In this document: in pieces, positions 53,958 to 61,399 of the stretch
Layout of the letters: every line of letters begins with the position of its first letter
Position numbering within the stretch: position 1 is the stretch's first letter
NCBI GenBank assembly: GCA_035281645.1
Contig: DATEDN010000066.1
Coordinates: forward strand, 35,220 to 99,219
Direction of reading: 5' to 3'
Length of the DNA: 64,000 nt
Source: JACCTH01 sp035281645
GTDB taxonomy: Bacteria > Actinomycetota > Acidimicrobiia > Spongiisociales > ZC4RG35
Program-made: the position numbers and the translations under genes
The notes under the pieces: model-generated
The model's database searches: none
Seen by the model: only the letters and a program-made list of their open reading frames with translations
Told to the model about the DNA's origin: nothing

Positions 53958-54584
53958 GTGAACCGGGTCGATGACGACCTCGATGTCGTGGCAACTCTGG
54001 GAGAGCCGCTCCGTCGGGCTTTGTATGAGTTTGTCGTCGTCGCCGCAGAGCCGGTCAGCCGCGACGAGGCCGCCGAGGCACTGGACATCTCACGACAGGT
54101 GGCCGCCTATCACCTCGATCGCATGGCCGATGATGGCTTGCTGGCCGTCGAGTTCCGCCGTCTCAGCGGGCGGGGGGGCCCAGGCGCGGGGCGACCCTCC
54201 AAGCTCTACCGACGTTCCGATGAAACCTATAACGTCTCCATCCCACCTCGGCGTTACGAATTGGCGGCGCGGATCCTCCTCGAAGCGGCTCGGGAACGGG
54301 GGCTCGATGATTTGGCCGCCGCTGCCCATCGAGCGGGGGTGGAGATCGGCCACGACGGTCTCGATTCGGCGTTGGATGCAACCGGCTACGAGCCGGCCGA
54401 AGAGGATGGTGAGATTAGGTTTCGCAACTGTCCGTTTCACGTCCTCCGCCAACAGGATCAGAACGCCACCTGCAGCCTCAATCTCGCCCTGGTGGAAGGC
54501 TTGATCGAGGGCTCAGGCTCCAAGGTCACGGCAGTGCTAGATCCGGAAGAGGGCTATTGCTGCGTCCGCCTGCGGACTGATTGA
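53958..54584 (+). CDS. COG2345 HTH regulator with C-terminal Cys cluster (SufR-like)
   Basis: A 208-residue regulator starting at GTG 53958. Residues about 10-70 form an ArsR-like winged HTH with the recognition helix DISRQVAAYHLDRMADDG. The C-terminal half carries four Cys in the layout Cys-x13-Cys-x28-Cys-Cys (RNCPFH, TCSLN, GYCCV), the type of site that in SufR-like proteins binds an iron-sulfur cluster or zinc. SufR and relatives repress Fe-S assembly genes when the cluster is present. No suf genes lie in this window. The dyad in its promoter region recurs at two other genes, which may be its regulon. Confidence 0.88.
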   Translation: MNRVDDDLDVVATLGEPLRRALYEFVVVAAEPVSRDEAAEALDISRQVAAYHLDRMADDGLLAVEFRRLSGRGGPGAGRPSKLYRRSDETYNVSIPPRRYELAARILLEAARERGLDDLAAAAHRAGVEIGHDGLDSALDATGYEPAEEDGEIRFRNCPFHVLRQQDQNATCSLNLALVEGLIEGSGSKVTAVLDPEEGYCCVRLRTD

Positions 54585-54648
54585 CCTTCACCAAAGCGGC
54601 TCGACCACTTCACGGCGCCGAAATCATCGGTGCGTTCCAACGCCATCG

Positions 54649-54696
54649 TTCTAAAAATAAATTCGGTTTGCTAAATCTGCTCCGATAGGTCTAAAG
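54649..54696. repeat. Three CTAAA repeats at 20-bp spacing
   Basis: CTAAA occurs at 54651, 54671 and 54691, exactly 20 nt apart, in an AT-rich island unlike the high-GC surroundings. The third copy is the left half of the dyad at 54690. A reverse-facing TTTTAG follows at 54723-54728. The two-helical-turn spacing suggests stacked regulator sites. Confidence 0.5.
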
Positions 54697-54717
54697 TCGA
54701 ACGGACTTACTTATAGA
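54690..54717. promoter_or_regulatory. TCTAAA-N16-TATAGA dyad upstream of lipoprotein gene
   Basis: TCTAAA at 54690-54695 and TATAGA at 54712-54717 with a 16-nt spacer, one mismatch from the perfect dyad. It ends 39 nt before the ATG of the lipoprotein gene at 54757. The right half could also serve as a -10 element. Confidence 0.42.
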
Positions 54718-54756
54718 GTCTGTTTTAGGCAGGCTCGAGACCCGAAAGGAGCCACC

Positions 54757-55467
54757 ATGAGACGGAGCCTGGCGATTCTGGGACTGTCCCTCATCCTGAT
54801 TGCCTGTGCGCCGGCAGCCGGGACAGTCGACAGCGCCGCAACTATCGCCACCACCACTCCCACCACGACCCACGAGTCGACCACGTCGGCACCCGGGGCC
54901 GCATCCTCGACCACGACTGCCTCGTTGATCGATCCGGTTTCCTTTACCCAGGCGATGCGGGATCTCTGGACCGATCATGTCGCCTGGACTCGTCTCTTCA
55001 TCGTCAGCGCGGTCGCGGGCCTTCCCGACACCGAAGCCACCGCCGGTCGCCTGTTGCAAAACCAGAGCGACATCGGCGACGCCGTTGCCTCCTTCTACGG
55101 GGAAGAGGCCGGTGAGGGTCTGACCGCCCTGTTACGCGATCACATCCTCATCGCCGCCGACCTGGTTTCGGCTGCCAAGGCCGGGGATCAAGAGGCGATA
55201 GGCACCTCGAGCACCGCCTGGTACGCCAATGCCGATGAGATCTCCGCCTTCCTGGCGGGAGCCAACCCGGCTTGGCCAGAAGAGACGCTGCGGGAGATGA
55301 TGCATGGCCACCTCGACCAGACCCTGGCCGAGGCCACCGCTCAGTTGACCGGCGACTATGCCCAGAGCGTGGCCGAGTACGACCACATCGTCACCCACAT
55401 CCTGGAGATGGCTGACACCCTGGCTGAGGGAATCATCGCCCAGTTCCCCGACCGGTTCACCGTCTAG
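54757..55467 (+). CDS. Lipoprotein with four-helix-type domain (SufR-like regulator's neighbour)
   Basis: A 236-residue lipoprotein with a signal peptide and lipobox LILIAC (Cys about residue 17), then a Thr/Ser/Ala-rich linker to about residue 55. The mature domain is helical with conserved acid/His spots: LWTDHVAWTRLFIV, LLRDHILIAADLV and HGHLDQTLAEA. Similar domains occur in Bacillus and actinobacterial lipoproteins of unknown function. A metal or ligand-binding four-helix bundle is plausible. It follows the regulator after 173 nt that contain the dyad and CTAAA repeats, and ends at a strong hairpin. Confidence 0.82.
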   Translation: MRRSLAILGLSLILIACAPAAGTVDSAATIATTTPTTTHESTTSAPGAASSTTTASLIDPVSFTQAMRDLWTDHVAWTRLFIVSAVAGLPDTEATAGRLLQNQSDIGDAVASFYGEEAGEGLTALLRDHILIAADLVSAAKAGDQEAIGTSSTAWYANADEISAFLAGANPAWPEETLREMMHGHLDQTLAEATAQLTGDYAQSVAEYDHIVTHILEMADTLAEGIIAQFPDRFTV

Positions 55468-55474
55468 CCCACCC

Positions 55475-55507
55475 TGGTGCCCGGTCGGCTCTGACGACCG
55501 GGCACCA
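55475..55507. repeat. Perfect 13-bp hairpin between lipoprotein and membrane-protein genes
   Basis: TGGTGCCCGGTCG at 55475-55487 pairs fully with 55495-55507, leaving a 7-nt loop (GCTCTGA). No T-run follows, so it is more likely a processing or partial termination structure that lowers expression of the downstream gene than a classic terminator. Confidence 0.75.
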
Positions 55508-55540
55508 CTAAGACAGACGTCTCAACAAGGAGAATCTCCG

Positions 55541-56104
55541 ATGACAACCACCGCGCTCCTGACGAGAGAAACCGGCCTCGTCCAGGTTCTCGTCTTCTTT
55601 GCCGGTCTCGCCGCATTGGGTGGCGGACTGATCCACTTCAAGGTGATAACCGACCACTCCGACTTCGCAGTGGTTGCTGGCGGCTTTGCCCTCATGGGAG
55701 CGCTGCAATGGGCCTTTGCCGGGCGGATTCTCACTCGCCCTTCCCGCCGAGTCCTTGGGCTCGGTGGCTTGCTGCACGCTGGTATCGGTCTGCTCTGGAT
55801 CGCCTCGCGCTCGATTGGTCTTCCATTTGTCGATGCTGCCCGCCAGCCGGCAGGGGTGGGAGTCGCCGACCTGGCGGCCAACCTGTTGTCGGTCGTCGTG
55901 GTCGGCACCGCATTTCTCGGACTGGTGATCTATCGCCGGGATTTCCACGTGAGCGTTCCAAAGTCCCTAGCGAACCAAATGAAATTGGCAGCGTTGGGTT
56001 TTGTCATCTTTGCCACCGTCCCTGCCCTGATTGCCCCCCATACTCACTCTCACTCGACGATCGATGTAGAGATGACCCACGACCATGTGTTGTTCGGAAG
56101 CTAA
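55541..56104 (+). CDS. Membrane protein with His-rich C terminus
   Basis: A 187-residue protein with five hydrophobic segments from ATG 55541 (AAGGAG at 55527-55532). Its end is unusually His/Asp-rich (HTHSHSTIDVEMTHDH), a likely metal-binding tail exposed at one membrane face. The family is not recognised. The upstream regulator has a Cys metal/cluster motif and the lipoprotein before it carries His/Asp-rich helices, so a metal-handling operon is a reasonable but unproven idea. The 13-bp hairpin lies between it and the lipoprotein gene. Confidence 0.8.
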   Translation: MTTTALLTRETGLVQVLVFFAGLAALGGGLIHFKVITDHSDFAVVAGGFALMGALQWAFAGRILTRPSRRVLGLGGLLHAGIGLLWIASRSIGLPFVDAARQPAGVGVADLAANLLSVVVVGTAFLGLVIYRRDFHVSVPKSLANQMKLAALGFVIFATVPALIAPHTHSHSTIDVEMTHDHVLFGS

Positions 56105-56526
56105 CGCCGCGGGGGAGTCTCGACCGGGTTGAATAAGTCTCCGATCGGAGCCAAGGAAACGAGGGCAACTAATAGGGCCATCGCCACGAAAAGCAGGATG
56201 CGCCCGGGATGCAGCGGAACGACCTCCAATTGTCGGCGATCTTCGAGGGCGTCTCGAATGCGCCCGCGGGCGAGGGCCGGCACTGCGAGGAGGCCGCCGG
56301 TGATCGATCCGACACTGACCATGCCGGCGCCATAACCAAGTCCGATCGCAAGCTGACCGAACGCGACCACACCGACTGAAATCTGACCGACGGTGATCAG
56401 ACCCCGTGCCAGCTGGCCGACTGCCACCACTCCGGTGGCCACTTGGCCGAAAGCGAAGACGCCGGAGGCGAACTGGCCGAGGGCGATGAACCCTTGCGCT
56501 TCCATTCCGGCGTCGAATACCTTCAT
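56101..56526 (-). CDS. Protein with five decapeptide GQ-repeats and a C-terminal helix
   Basis: A 141-residue protein. Residues about 15-64 are five tandem ten-residue repeats with the pattern x-hydrophobic-G-Q-hydrophobic-A-x-G-x-x (ALGQFASG, AFGQVATG, AVGQLARG, TVGQISVG, AFGQLAIG), likely a short beta-solenoid or a stacked membrane-lying sheet. A basic segment (RGRIRDALEDRR) precedes one C-terminal transmembrane helix near 111-127. I recognise no named family. It converges with the His-tailed membrane protein (4-nt overlap of stops). Confidence 0.8.
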   Translation of the reverse strand: MKVFDAGMEAQGFIALGQFASGVFAFGQVATGVVAVGQLARGLITVGQISVGVVAFGQLAIGLGYGAGMVSVGSITGGLLAVPALARGRIRDALEDRRQLEVVPLHPGRILLFVAMALLVALVSLAPIGDLFNPVETPPRR

Positions 56527-56567
56527 CGTGCGCGGCCACGCAACTGCCCGTACTCTCGCTCCTGTCT

Positions 56568-56834
56568 ATGACCAACGATGAAGCTGCTGCGGTTTTCGCC
56601 GTGGAGGGCCTGACGCCTCATGTTTGGTCGAACGGGGCCGGCTACGAGTACGGCTGGCATCAGCATGACTATCACAAGATATTGCTCTGCGTGGCTGGAT
56701 CTATCACATTTCACCTTCGAGGCGACGAACGAGAAGTTCGAGAGGGTGAGCGGCTCGATCTGGCGCCACAAACCGACCATGCCGCGACGGTGGGACCCAA
56801 AGGCGTCACCTGCTGGGAGGCCGCCAGGCGCTAA
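56568..56834 (+). CDS. Cupin domain protein (small)
   Basis: An 88-residue single cupin. The first cupin motif is partial in GWHQHDYHKILLCVAGSITFHL (His pair in HQHDYHK; residues 27-48), with the second half in REGERLDLAPQTDHAATVG near 59-77 supplying the closing His. The length and lack of extra domains are typical of small regulatory or storage cupins; the ligand is unknown. It is divergent from the GQ-repeat gene with 41 nt between. Confidence 0.85.
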   Translation: MTNDEAAAVFAVEGLTPHVWSNGAGYEYGWHQHDYHKILLCVAGSITFHLRGDEREVREGERLDLAPQTDHAATVGPKGVTCWEAARR

Positions 56835-56895
56835 GTCTCTGCTGATGTGCCGGGTCCGAAGTCGGCCTCGCTGACGCGGCTTATCGCCGTTGTTG

Positions 56896-57288
56896 CTATG
56901 CCCCCAGCTTCTCTTTGATGGCCTTGATGTCCGCTGCCATCTCATCGCTTCCATCCGGGCTTTCGTGCGAACCGCGATGAATGAAGTAGGCGGTGAGCAC
57001 GACGAACGCGAAGACCTGGAGAAACTCGCTCTGCCAGTTTTCAAAGACGCTGGCAAAGAAGGAGTCGAGGAATTGAGACGAGGCCAAAGGCGGCGGGGGC
57101 TGCCCATGGTCCAGCGCTTGATCGACTTCATGCCGATACTGGAAGTAGAACTGGCCGATCAAGGACAAGAAGAACAGAGCCAACAAGATGACGCTCAAGA
57201 GGTGATCGTGAAGCCATCTGCCGTTTGGTTGTCTTGTTGGGCGGTCGGCAGGATCGACTTGGGGGGTTTGGTGGGCTACCGTCTTCAT
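56896..57288 (-). CDS. DUF6766 family membrane protein
   Basis: A 130-residue protein from ATG 57288 (upstream codons in the same frame look non-coding). It has two helices: LHDHLLSVILLALFFLSLIG near 27-46 and FLQVFAFVVLTAYFIHRGS near 88-106, with the conserved Trp-Gln-Ser-Glu segment ENWQSEFLQ between them, and an ending in EMAADIKAIKEKLGA. This is the DUF6766 layout; the role is unknown. The AlkB gene lies 77 nt further along on the same strand. Confidence 0.88.
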   Translation of the reverse strand: MKTVAHQTPQVDPADRPTRQPNGRWLHDHLLSVILLALFFLSLIGQFYFQYRHEVDQALDHGQPPPPLASSQFLDSFFASVFENWQSEFLQVFAFVVLTAYFIHRGSHESPDGSDEMAADIKAIKEKLGA

Positions 57289-57364
57289 TCGATGCTCCGG
57301 GATGCAGGAGCGAGATACCCAGGTCCACCGCCGGACAAACTTCGCCGGTGTTGGCTGTGTGGCG

Positions 57365-57967
57365 TCAGTCGTAGCGGTGTCGGAACATGACCGCAATCCG
57401 CTGCCCGGCCTTGCTGACCTTGGGGATGCTGTGGTCATGGGTGCGCTGACAGGAGCCGCCCATCACGATGAGATCTCCGTGTCCCGCCGGCCATCCCATA
57501 CTGGGACCGCCTCCCTTGGGTCGAATGCGAAAAGTACGGGGAGCGCCGAGAGACAGAATGGCCACGGTGGCTTCGGGCCGGTTGCGAGCGATGCGATCAC
57601 CGTGCCAGGCGACACTGTCCCTTCCATCTCGATACAGGTTGCACGTGATCCGCTCGAGAGCGACGCCATATCGCTCGCTCAGGGACGTGGACATCTCGCC
57701 GATCGCTTCGAGTCCGGGCGGGGTTTCCGCACCACCGAACGACGCCACCAGCCGAGGGCGAGGGACCTCGACGCCTCGTATCCGCTCGACCCCCTCGCGC
57801 CAGTCCAGGGCCTCCAGCACTTTGACGAAAAGCTCGTCGGGCGCGCTCGCCCAGCCGGGCTGCCGATCGAGCCAGGCGCCTTGACCCAAATCCGTTCGCT
57901 CGAGGCCCGAGAATGATCGGTCGAATTCGCCCGCCTCGGCCAGCGAGGAGAACAGCGAACCTTGCAT
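57365..57967 (-). CDS. alkB: AlkB-type 2-oxoglutarate/Fe(II) dioxygenase
   Basis: A 200-residue AlkB-family enzyme from ATG 57967 (GTG 57982 is possible). The iron-binding HxD is in VAWHGDRIAR near residues 118-127, the distal His and 2-oxoglutarate Arg in CQRTHDHSIPK and AGQRIAVMFRHR near 172-195, and the substrate loop RPRLVASFG near 74-82. AlkB proteins repair alkylated DNA or RNA bases by oxidative demethylation. It sits in a region with other oxygen-using enzymes but no other repair gene. Confidence 0.92.
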   Translation of the reverse strand: MQGSLFSSLAEAGEFDRSFSGLERTDLGQGAWLDRQPGWASAPDELFVKVLEALDWREGVERIRGVEVPRPRLVASFGGAETPPGLEAIGEMSTSLSERYGVALERITCNLYRDGRDSVAWHGDRIARNRPEATVAILSLGAPRTFRIRPKGGGPSMGWPAGHGDLIVMGGSCQRTHDHSIPKVSKAGQRIAVMFRHRYD

Positions 57968-58139
57968 GGACGACTCAGGCACGGTGTTGCTCGAAGTAGA
58001 TCAGGATGAGGCTCATCGTGGTGCACGTCATGTTGCGCCCAGGGATGGAACGCGGGCAGTCGCCGGGCCGCGAGGATGACCTGGCTACGTTACCTCTGGG
58101 GCCTTACTACTTGAGCAAAGAAAGGTGGGTAACAACTCC

Positions 58140-58784
58140 ATGAACACTATGCCCGTGCAAGCCTACCCGGCACGCCTGGAGGTCGACTATCCGGAGCGTC
58201 TCGATCGGCTCAGCACTGCCTTCCGTCTGGTCTATGTCATCCCCATCCTGGTTGTCCTAAGTCTGCTGACAGCCAACGGCAATGAGGTCGTGACAAACGA
58301 GACCGGGCGACAGATGACCCGGAGCGGCGGCGGAATCGCCGGGGGATTGTTCGTCGCCACCCTGCTGATGATCCTTTTCAGGCTGAAGTACCCGCGCTGG
58401 TGGTTCGACTTTGCCTTGGAATTGAATCGGTTCTCGACCCGGGTGGGGGCTTACCTCGCCTTGCTCACGGACAGGTATCCGTCGACAACCGACGCGCAGG
58501 CGGTCCACCTCGAACTCGACTATCCGAACGTCGAGCGTGACCTGAACCGCTGGATGCCATTGGTGAAGTGGATTCTGGCCATTCCCCACTACCTGGTGCT
58601 GATCGTGTTGGTGGTCGTGGCCCTTCTAGCTGTCGTTGTTGCCTGGTTTGCCATACTTTTCACCGGGAGCTACCCACGAGCACTATTCGACTTCGTCGTC
58701 GGCGTCGGTCGGTGGAGCCTGAGGGTTAGTGCCTACGCCTTTCTCCTCATCACCGACCGTTATCCGCCCTTCAGCCTTCGCTAA
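58140..58784 (+). CDS. DUF4389 membrane protein
   Basis: A 214-residue membrane protein of the DUF4389 family. It has the duplicated motif PARLEVDYPERLDRLSTAFR near residues 7-26, RYPSTTDAQAVHLELDYPN near 111-129, and repeated WFDFALELNRFSTRVGAYLALLTDRYP and LFDFVVGVGRWSLRVSAYAFLLITDRYP at the C-terminal end. The family is common in actinobacteria and functionally unknown. ATG 58140 follows AAAGG; a GTG at 58125 is also open. It ends 6 nt before the phosphorylase gene. Confidence 0.9.
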   Translation: MNTMPVQAYPARLEVDYPERLDRLSTAFRLVYVIPILVVLSLLTANGNEVVTNETGRQMTRSGGGIAGGLFVATLLMILFRLKYPRWWFDFALELNRFSTRVGAYLALLTDRYPSTTDAQAVHLELDYPNVERDLNRWMPLVKWILAIPHYLVLIVLVVVALLAVVVAWFAILFTGSYPRALFDFVVGVGRWSLRVSAYAFLLITDRYPPFSLR

Positions 58785-58790
58785 ATCGGA

Positions 58791-59612
58791 GTGGGCGACC
58801 TCTATACCAAGCTCGAGGAAGCCGCCGGGGCTATTCGGCGCCGAACCGGCCGGAGTGCCCACGACGTTGTGGTGGTGCTGGGCTCGGGTTGGGGCGATTA
58901 CGGGCGGACGCTCGAGAAAAGCCAGGCAGTGCCATATGGCGAACTCGGCTTTCCGATTCCCCAAGCCATCGGTCACGGAGCCACCGCCTACTCGGCCTTC
59001 CTCGGCGACCGCCGCGTATTGCTGTTGGCGGGCAGGGTTCACGCCTACGAGGGCCTGGGGATGGAAGCAGCGACCTTTCCGGTGAGGGCGGCGATCCTTG
59101 CCGGCGCCCAGCAGGTGGTGTTGACAAACGCCGCCGGCGGTTGCGCTGACAACATATCGCCCGGCGACCTGGTCCTCATCACCGACCACATCAATATGAG
59201 CGGTATCAGCCCCTTGTTCGGTGCCAACGACGAGCGCCTCGGACCACGGTTTCCGGATATGACCGACGTCTACACAGTCGAACTGCGAAGGAAGGCACAC
59301 GCGGCGGCGGCAGCGGTGGGTCAGGAATTGAGGGAGGCGGTCTATTTCTGGTGGCACGGACCCATGTTCGAGACCCCAGCCGAGGTGCGTATGGCCCGGA
59401 TGCTCGGGGCGGGGTTGGTTGGTATGTCAACCGTTCCCGAAGCGACCGCCGCTCGGCACATGGGTGCAGAGGTGTTGGGACTCTCGTTGTGCACCAATCG
59501 GGCGGCAGGACTGTCAGCGAGCCGGCTGAGCGCCGACGAGGTGATCGAGGTCGCCAACGCCGCGGCCGGTCGAGTCCGCGCCCTCTTCAACGAGCTGCTG
59601 CCGATGCTCTAA
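58791..59612 (+). CDS. punA: Purine-nucleoside phosphorylase (trimeric, PunA type)
   Basis: A 273-residue trimer-type purine nucleoside phosphorylase, which splits purine ribonucleosides with phosphate to base and ribose-1-phosphate. The phosphate loop VLGSGWGDY near 29-37, GHGATAYSAFLGDR near 62-75, the RVHAYEG segment near 84, the base/ribose-site GPMFETPAEVRMARMLG (residues 187-203) and GMSTVPEATAARHM near 206-219 are all present, although the usual YETPAE Tyr is Phe. GTG 58791 follows the DUF4389 stop closely, suggesting one transcript. Confidence 0.93.
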   Translation: MGDLYTKLEEAAGAIRRRTGRSAHDVVVVLGSGWGDYGRTLEKSQAVPYGELGFPIPQAIGHGATAYSAFLGDRRVLLLAGRVHAYEGLGMEAATFPVRAAILAGAQQVVLTNAAGGCADNISPGDLVLITDHINMSGISPLFGANDERLGPRFPDMTDVYTVELRRKAHAAAAAVGQELREAVYFWWHGPMFETPAEVRMARMLGAGLVGMSTVPEATAARHMGAEVLGLSLCTNRAAGLSASRLSADEVIEVANAAAGRVRALFNELLPML

Positions 59613-59629
59613 CGCCCAATCACCATCTC

Positions 59630-60034
59630 TCATTGATCCTCGGAAGCCGGTGAATACTCATGCTCGGAGACTTCTCGCTTCTCCCAAGTCGTTGCGCCGC
59701 CACTGGTGACCGAGAGATGCATCATGTGGGATTTCGGGCTCGCACCGTGCCAATGACTTTCGCCGGCCGGGGTATAGATCACGTCTCCGGCGGAAATTTC
59801 CTTGATCTCGCCATGAGCATCGCCCACCCGTCCCGCACCCGAGGCGACATACAGGACCTGACCCTCGGGATGCGAGTGCCAGAACGTGCGGGCCCCCGGT
59901 TCGAACAGGACTCCGATGACCGTCACCGGGCGATCGGAGTTGCGGGACATAGGGGTAGACCACACCTTTCCCGTGAAGGTTTCCGCCGATCCGGGGCTCC
60001 ACTCGAGCCGATTTCCAGGTGTGTGCTCCATCAA
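59630..60034 (-). CDS. Cupin domain protein
   Basis: A 134-residue cupin. The two metal motifs are FEPGARTFWHSHPEGQVLYVASG (residues about 46-68) and EISAGDVIYTPAGESHWHGASPK (about 81-103), giving three His and one Glu. This pattern is shared with RemF-type, carboxymuconolactone-like and lignin-linked cupins; the substrate is unknown. It ends just past the phosphorylase gene and diverges from the DUF1761 gene. Confidence 0.9.
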   Translation of the reverse strand: MMEHTPGNRLEWSPGSAETFTGKVWSTPMSRNSDRPVTVIGVLFEPGARTFWHSHPEGQVLYVASGAGRVGDAHGEIKEISAGDVIYTPAGESHWHGASPKSHMMHLSVTSGGATTWEKREVSEHEYSPASEDQ

Positions 60035-60129
60035 AACTCCTCAGGTCCGATTTGGGCGAGTATCGCGTCGAGTTGGGCGAAACTCACCTTGGGCCGGCAG
60101 GAGTCGGTCTGCCGACGTATCGTCTGGCC

Positions 60130-60558
60130 ATGTCTTTCGCCACCCTGGGAGAGCTCAACTGGCTGGCCGTCATCGTCGCCACGATCGTTTATTACGGTCT
60201 CGGCGCCCTCTGGTATTCCCGAGGCGTTTTCGGCGACCGTTGGGCGAAATCGATCGGATGGAACGCTTCGGAGGCGACGCCGCCAGCTTCGGCCGCCTTC
60301 TACATCCTGCCCTTCCTGGGATACCTGCTGATCGTTATCGCCATCGCCATGTTGACCGTCGCCACCGGTACCGACACCCTCGGCGAGGGTCTGGCCCTGG
60401 GACTTGTTCTCGGAGTCCTCTTCGCCGGATCGATCTTCTTCACGACCGCCAAATTCGAGCCCACCAAACCCGAGCCAATGAATTGGTTCGTCATTTCCGG
60501 CGGGTATGCCGCCGTTGGAATCGTCTTGGCGGCGATCGTCCTCTCAGTCTGGCGCTGA
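60130..60558 (+). CDS. DUF1761 family membrane protein
   Basis: A 142-residue four-helix membrane protein of the DUF1761 family. Diagnostic are the first helix LNWLAVIVATIVYYGLGALWYS with the tail RGVFGDRWAKSIGW (residues about 9-44) and the FFTTAKFEPTKPEPMNWFVISGG loop near 101-123. The function is unknown; members are widespread small membrane proteins. It starts at ATG 60130; an open frame upstream has no features of the family. Confidence 0.9.
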   Translation: MSFATLGELNWLAVIVATIVYYGLGALWYSRGVFGDRWAKSIGWNASEATPPASAAFYILPFLGYLLIVIAIAMLTVATGTDTLGEGLALGLVLGVLFAGSIFFTTAKFEPTKPEPMNWFVISGGYAAVGIVLAAIVLSVWR

Positions 60559-60571
60559 CGCTCCGGGAACG

Positions 60572-61399
60572 TCAGGCTCCTTCGGCGAAGGCGGGTTCTT
60601 TCGGATCCTCCACGAATTCCGGATTGAGCAACTCGATGATGCCGCTGATCTCGAAAAGGCGGCGCAGGCTGGTTGGCAGAATCAGCCGCATCACCGCTCC
60701 GTCCTCCTTGAGGCGGGCATGAGCGGTAATCAGCAGGCTGATTCCAACTGAATCCACCATGTCAACGCGGCTGAGATCAAGAGTCACCTGCGACGCACGG
60801 CCCCTACGGGCTCCCAGGATCCTGTTCCGCAGTGCGCCGGAGGAAGCCAGGTCGAGGTCTCCTTCGAATCGAATCAGCTCCTCGCCCTCAACGGGTGCCG
60901 TCGGCGAATCGGGCTTTGACGAGGCTTCGGATTCAAAATTGAAGCCGGACCAGGGCAACGGCCGCAGGCCGTAGTCGATCTGGCGGGTGAACTCGCCGAG
61001 GGACCACTTCCGGAATGACACCAGCTCGGGCGGAGTCGCCAATGTGAGGAGCCTCTCTCCTTCCCGGCAGAATTCATCTACGGCGTCGAGCATCTCGTCG
61101 AGCCGTCTGGCGGCGGCTACCACTTCAGGTGGAACCCTGTACACCAGATCGAGTTGACGCTCGCCCCGCTCAGCCGCGGCTAAAAGCTCTTGGCGGTTCG
61201 GTTCACCGACACCGGCGAACCTGAGATCGAGTTCTTCGAGAAGCTCGGAGAGCTGGTGGGGTACCGAGCCTCTGGGCAGATCGCCCTTGATGATGTCGAA
61301 CTCCCGCTGGATCGTCTCATAGTGGGCCGAAGCCCGGCGCCAGAGTTCGATCGGCAACTCGAGCAAGCGGACTTCGACCGCCTCCCCGGAATCGCTCAC
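60572..61399 (-). CDS. Anti-sigma antagonist-like STAS protein with N-terminal regulatory domain
   Basis: A 275-residue protein. Residues 1-150 form a domain often found on sensor HATPases in actinobacteria (LELPIELWRRASAHYETIQREF, YRVPPEVVAAARRLDEML, REGERLLTLATPPELVSFRKWSLGEFTRQID). Residues about 175-270 are a STAS domain with the phosphorylatable Ser segment VDMVDSVGISLLITAHARL. In partner switching such a STAS protein, when unphosphorylated, frees a sigma factor from its HATPase anti-sigma protein. It overlaps the HATPase gene by 4 nt. Confidence 0.9.
   Translation of the reverse strand: MSDSGEAVEVRLLELPIELWRRASAHYETIQREFDIIKGDLPRGSVPHQLSELLEELDLRFAGVGEPNRQELLAAAERGERQLDLVYRVPPEVVAAARRLDEMLDAVDEFCREGERLLTLATPPELVSFRKWSLGEFTRQIDYGLRPLPWSGFNFESEASSKPDSPTAPVEGEELIRFEGDLDLASSGALRNRILGARRGRASQVTLDLSRVDMVDSVGISLLITAHARLKEDGAVMRLILPTSLRRLFEISGIIELLNPEFVEDPKEPAFAEGA

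Noticed and set aside
55475..55507. Hairpin as a classic terminator
   Set aside because: It is followed by CTAAGACAG and not a T-run, and the next gene has a good ribosome site close by.
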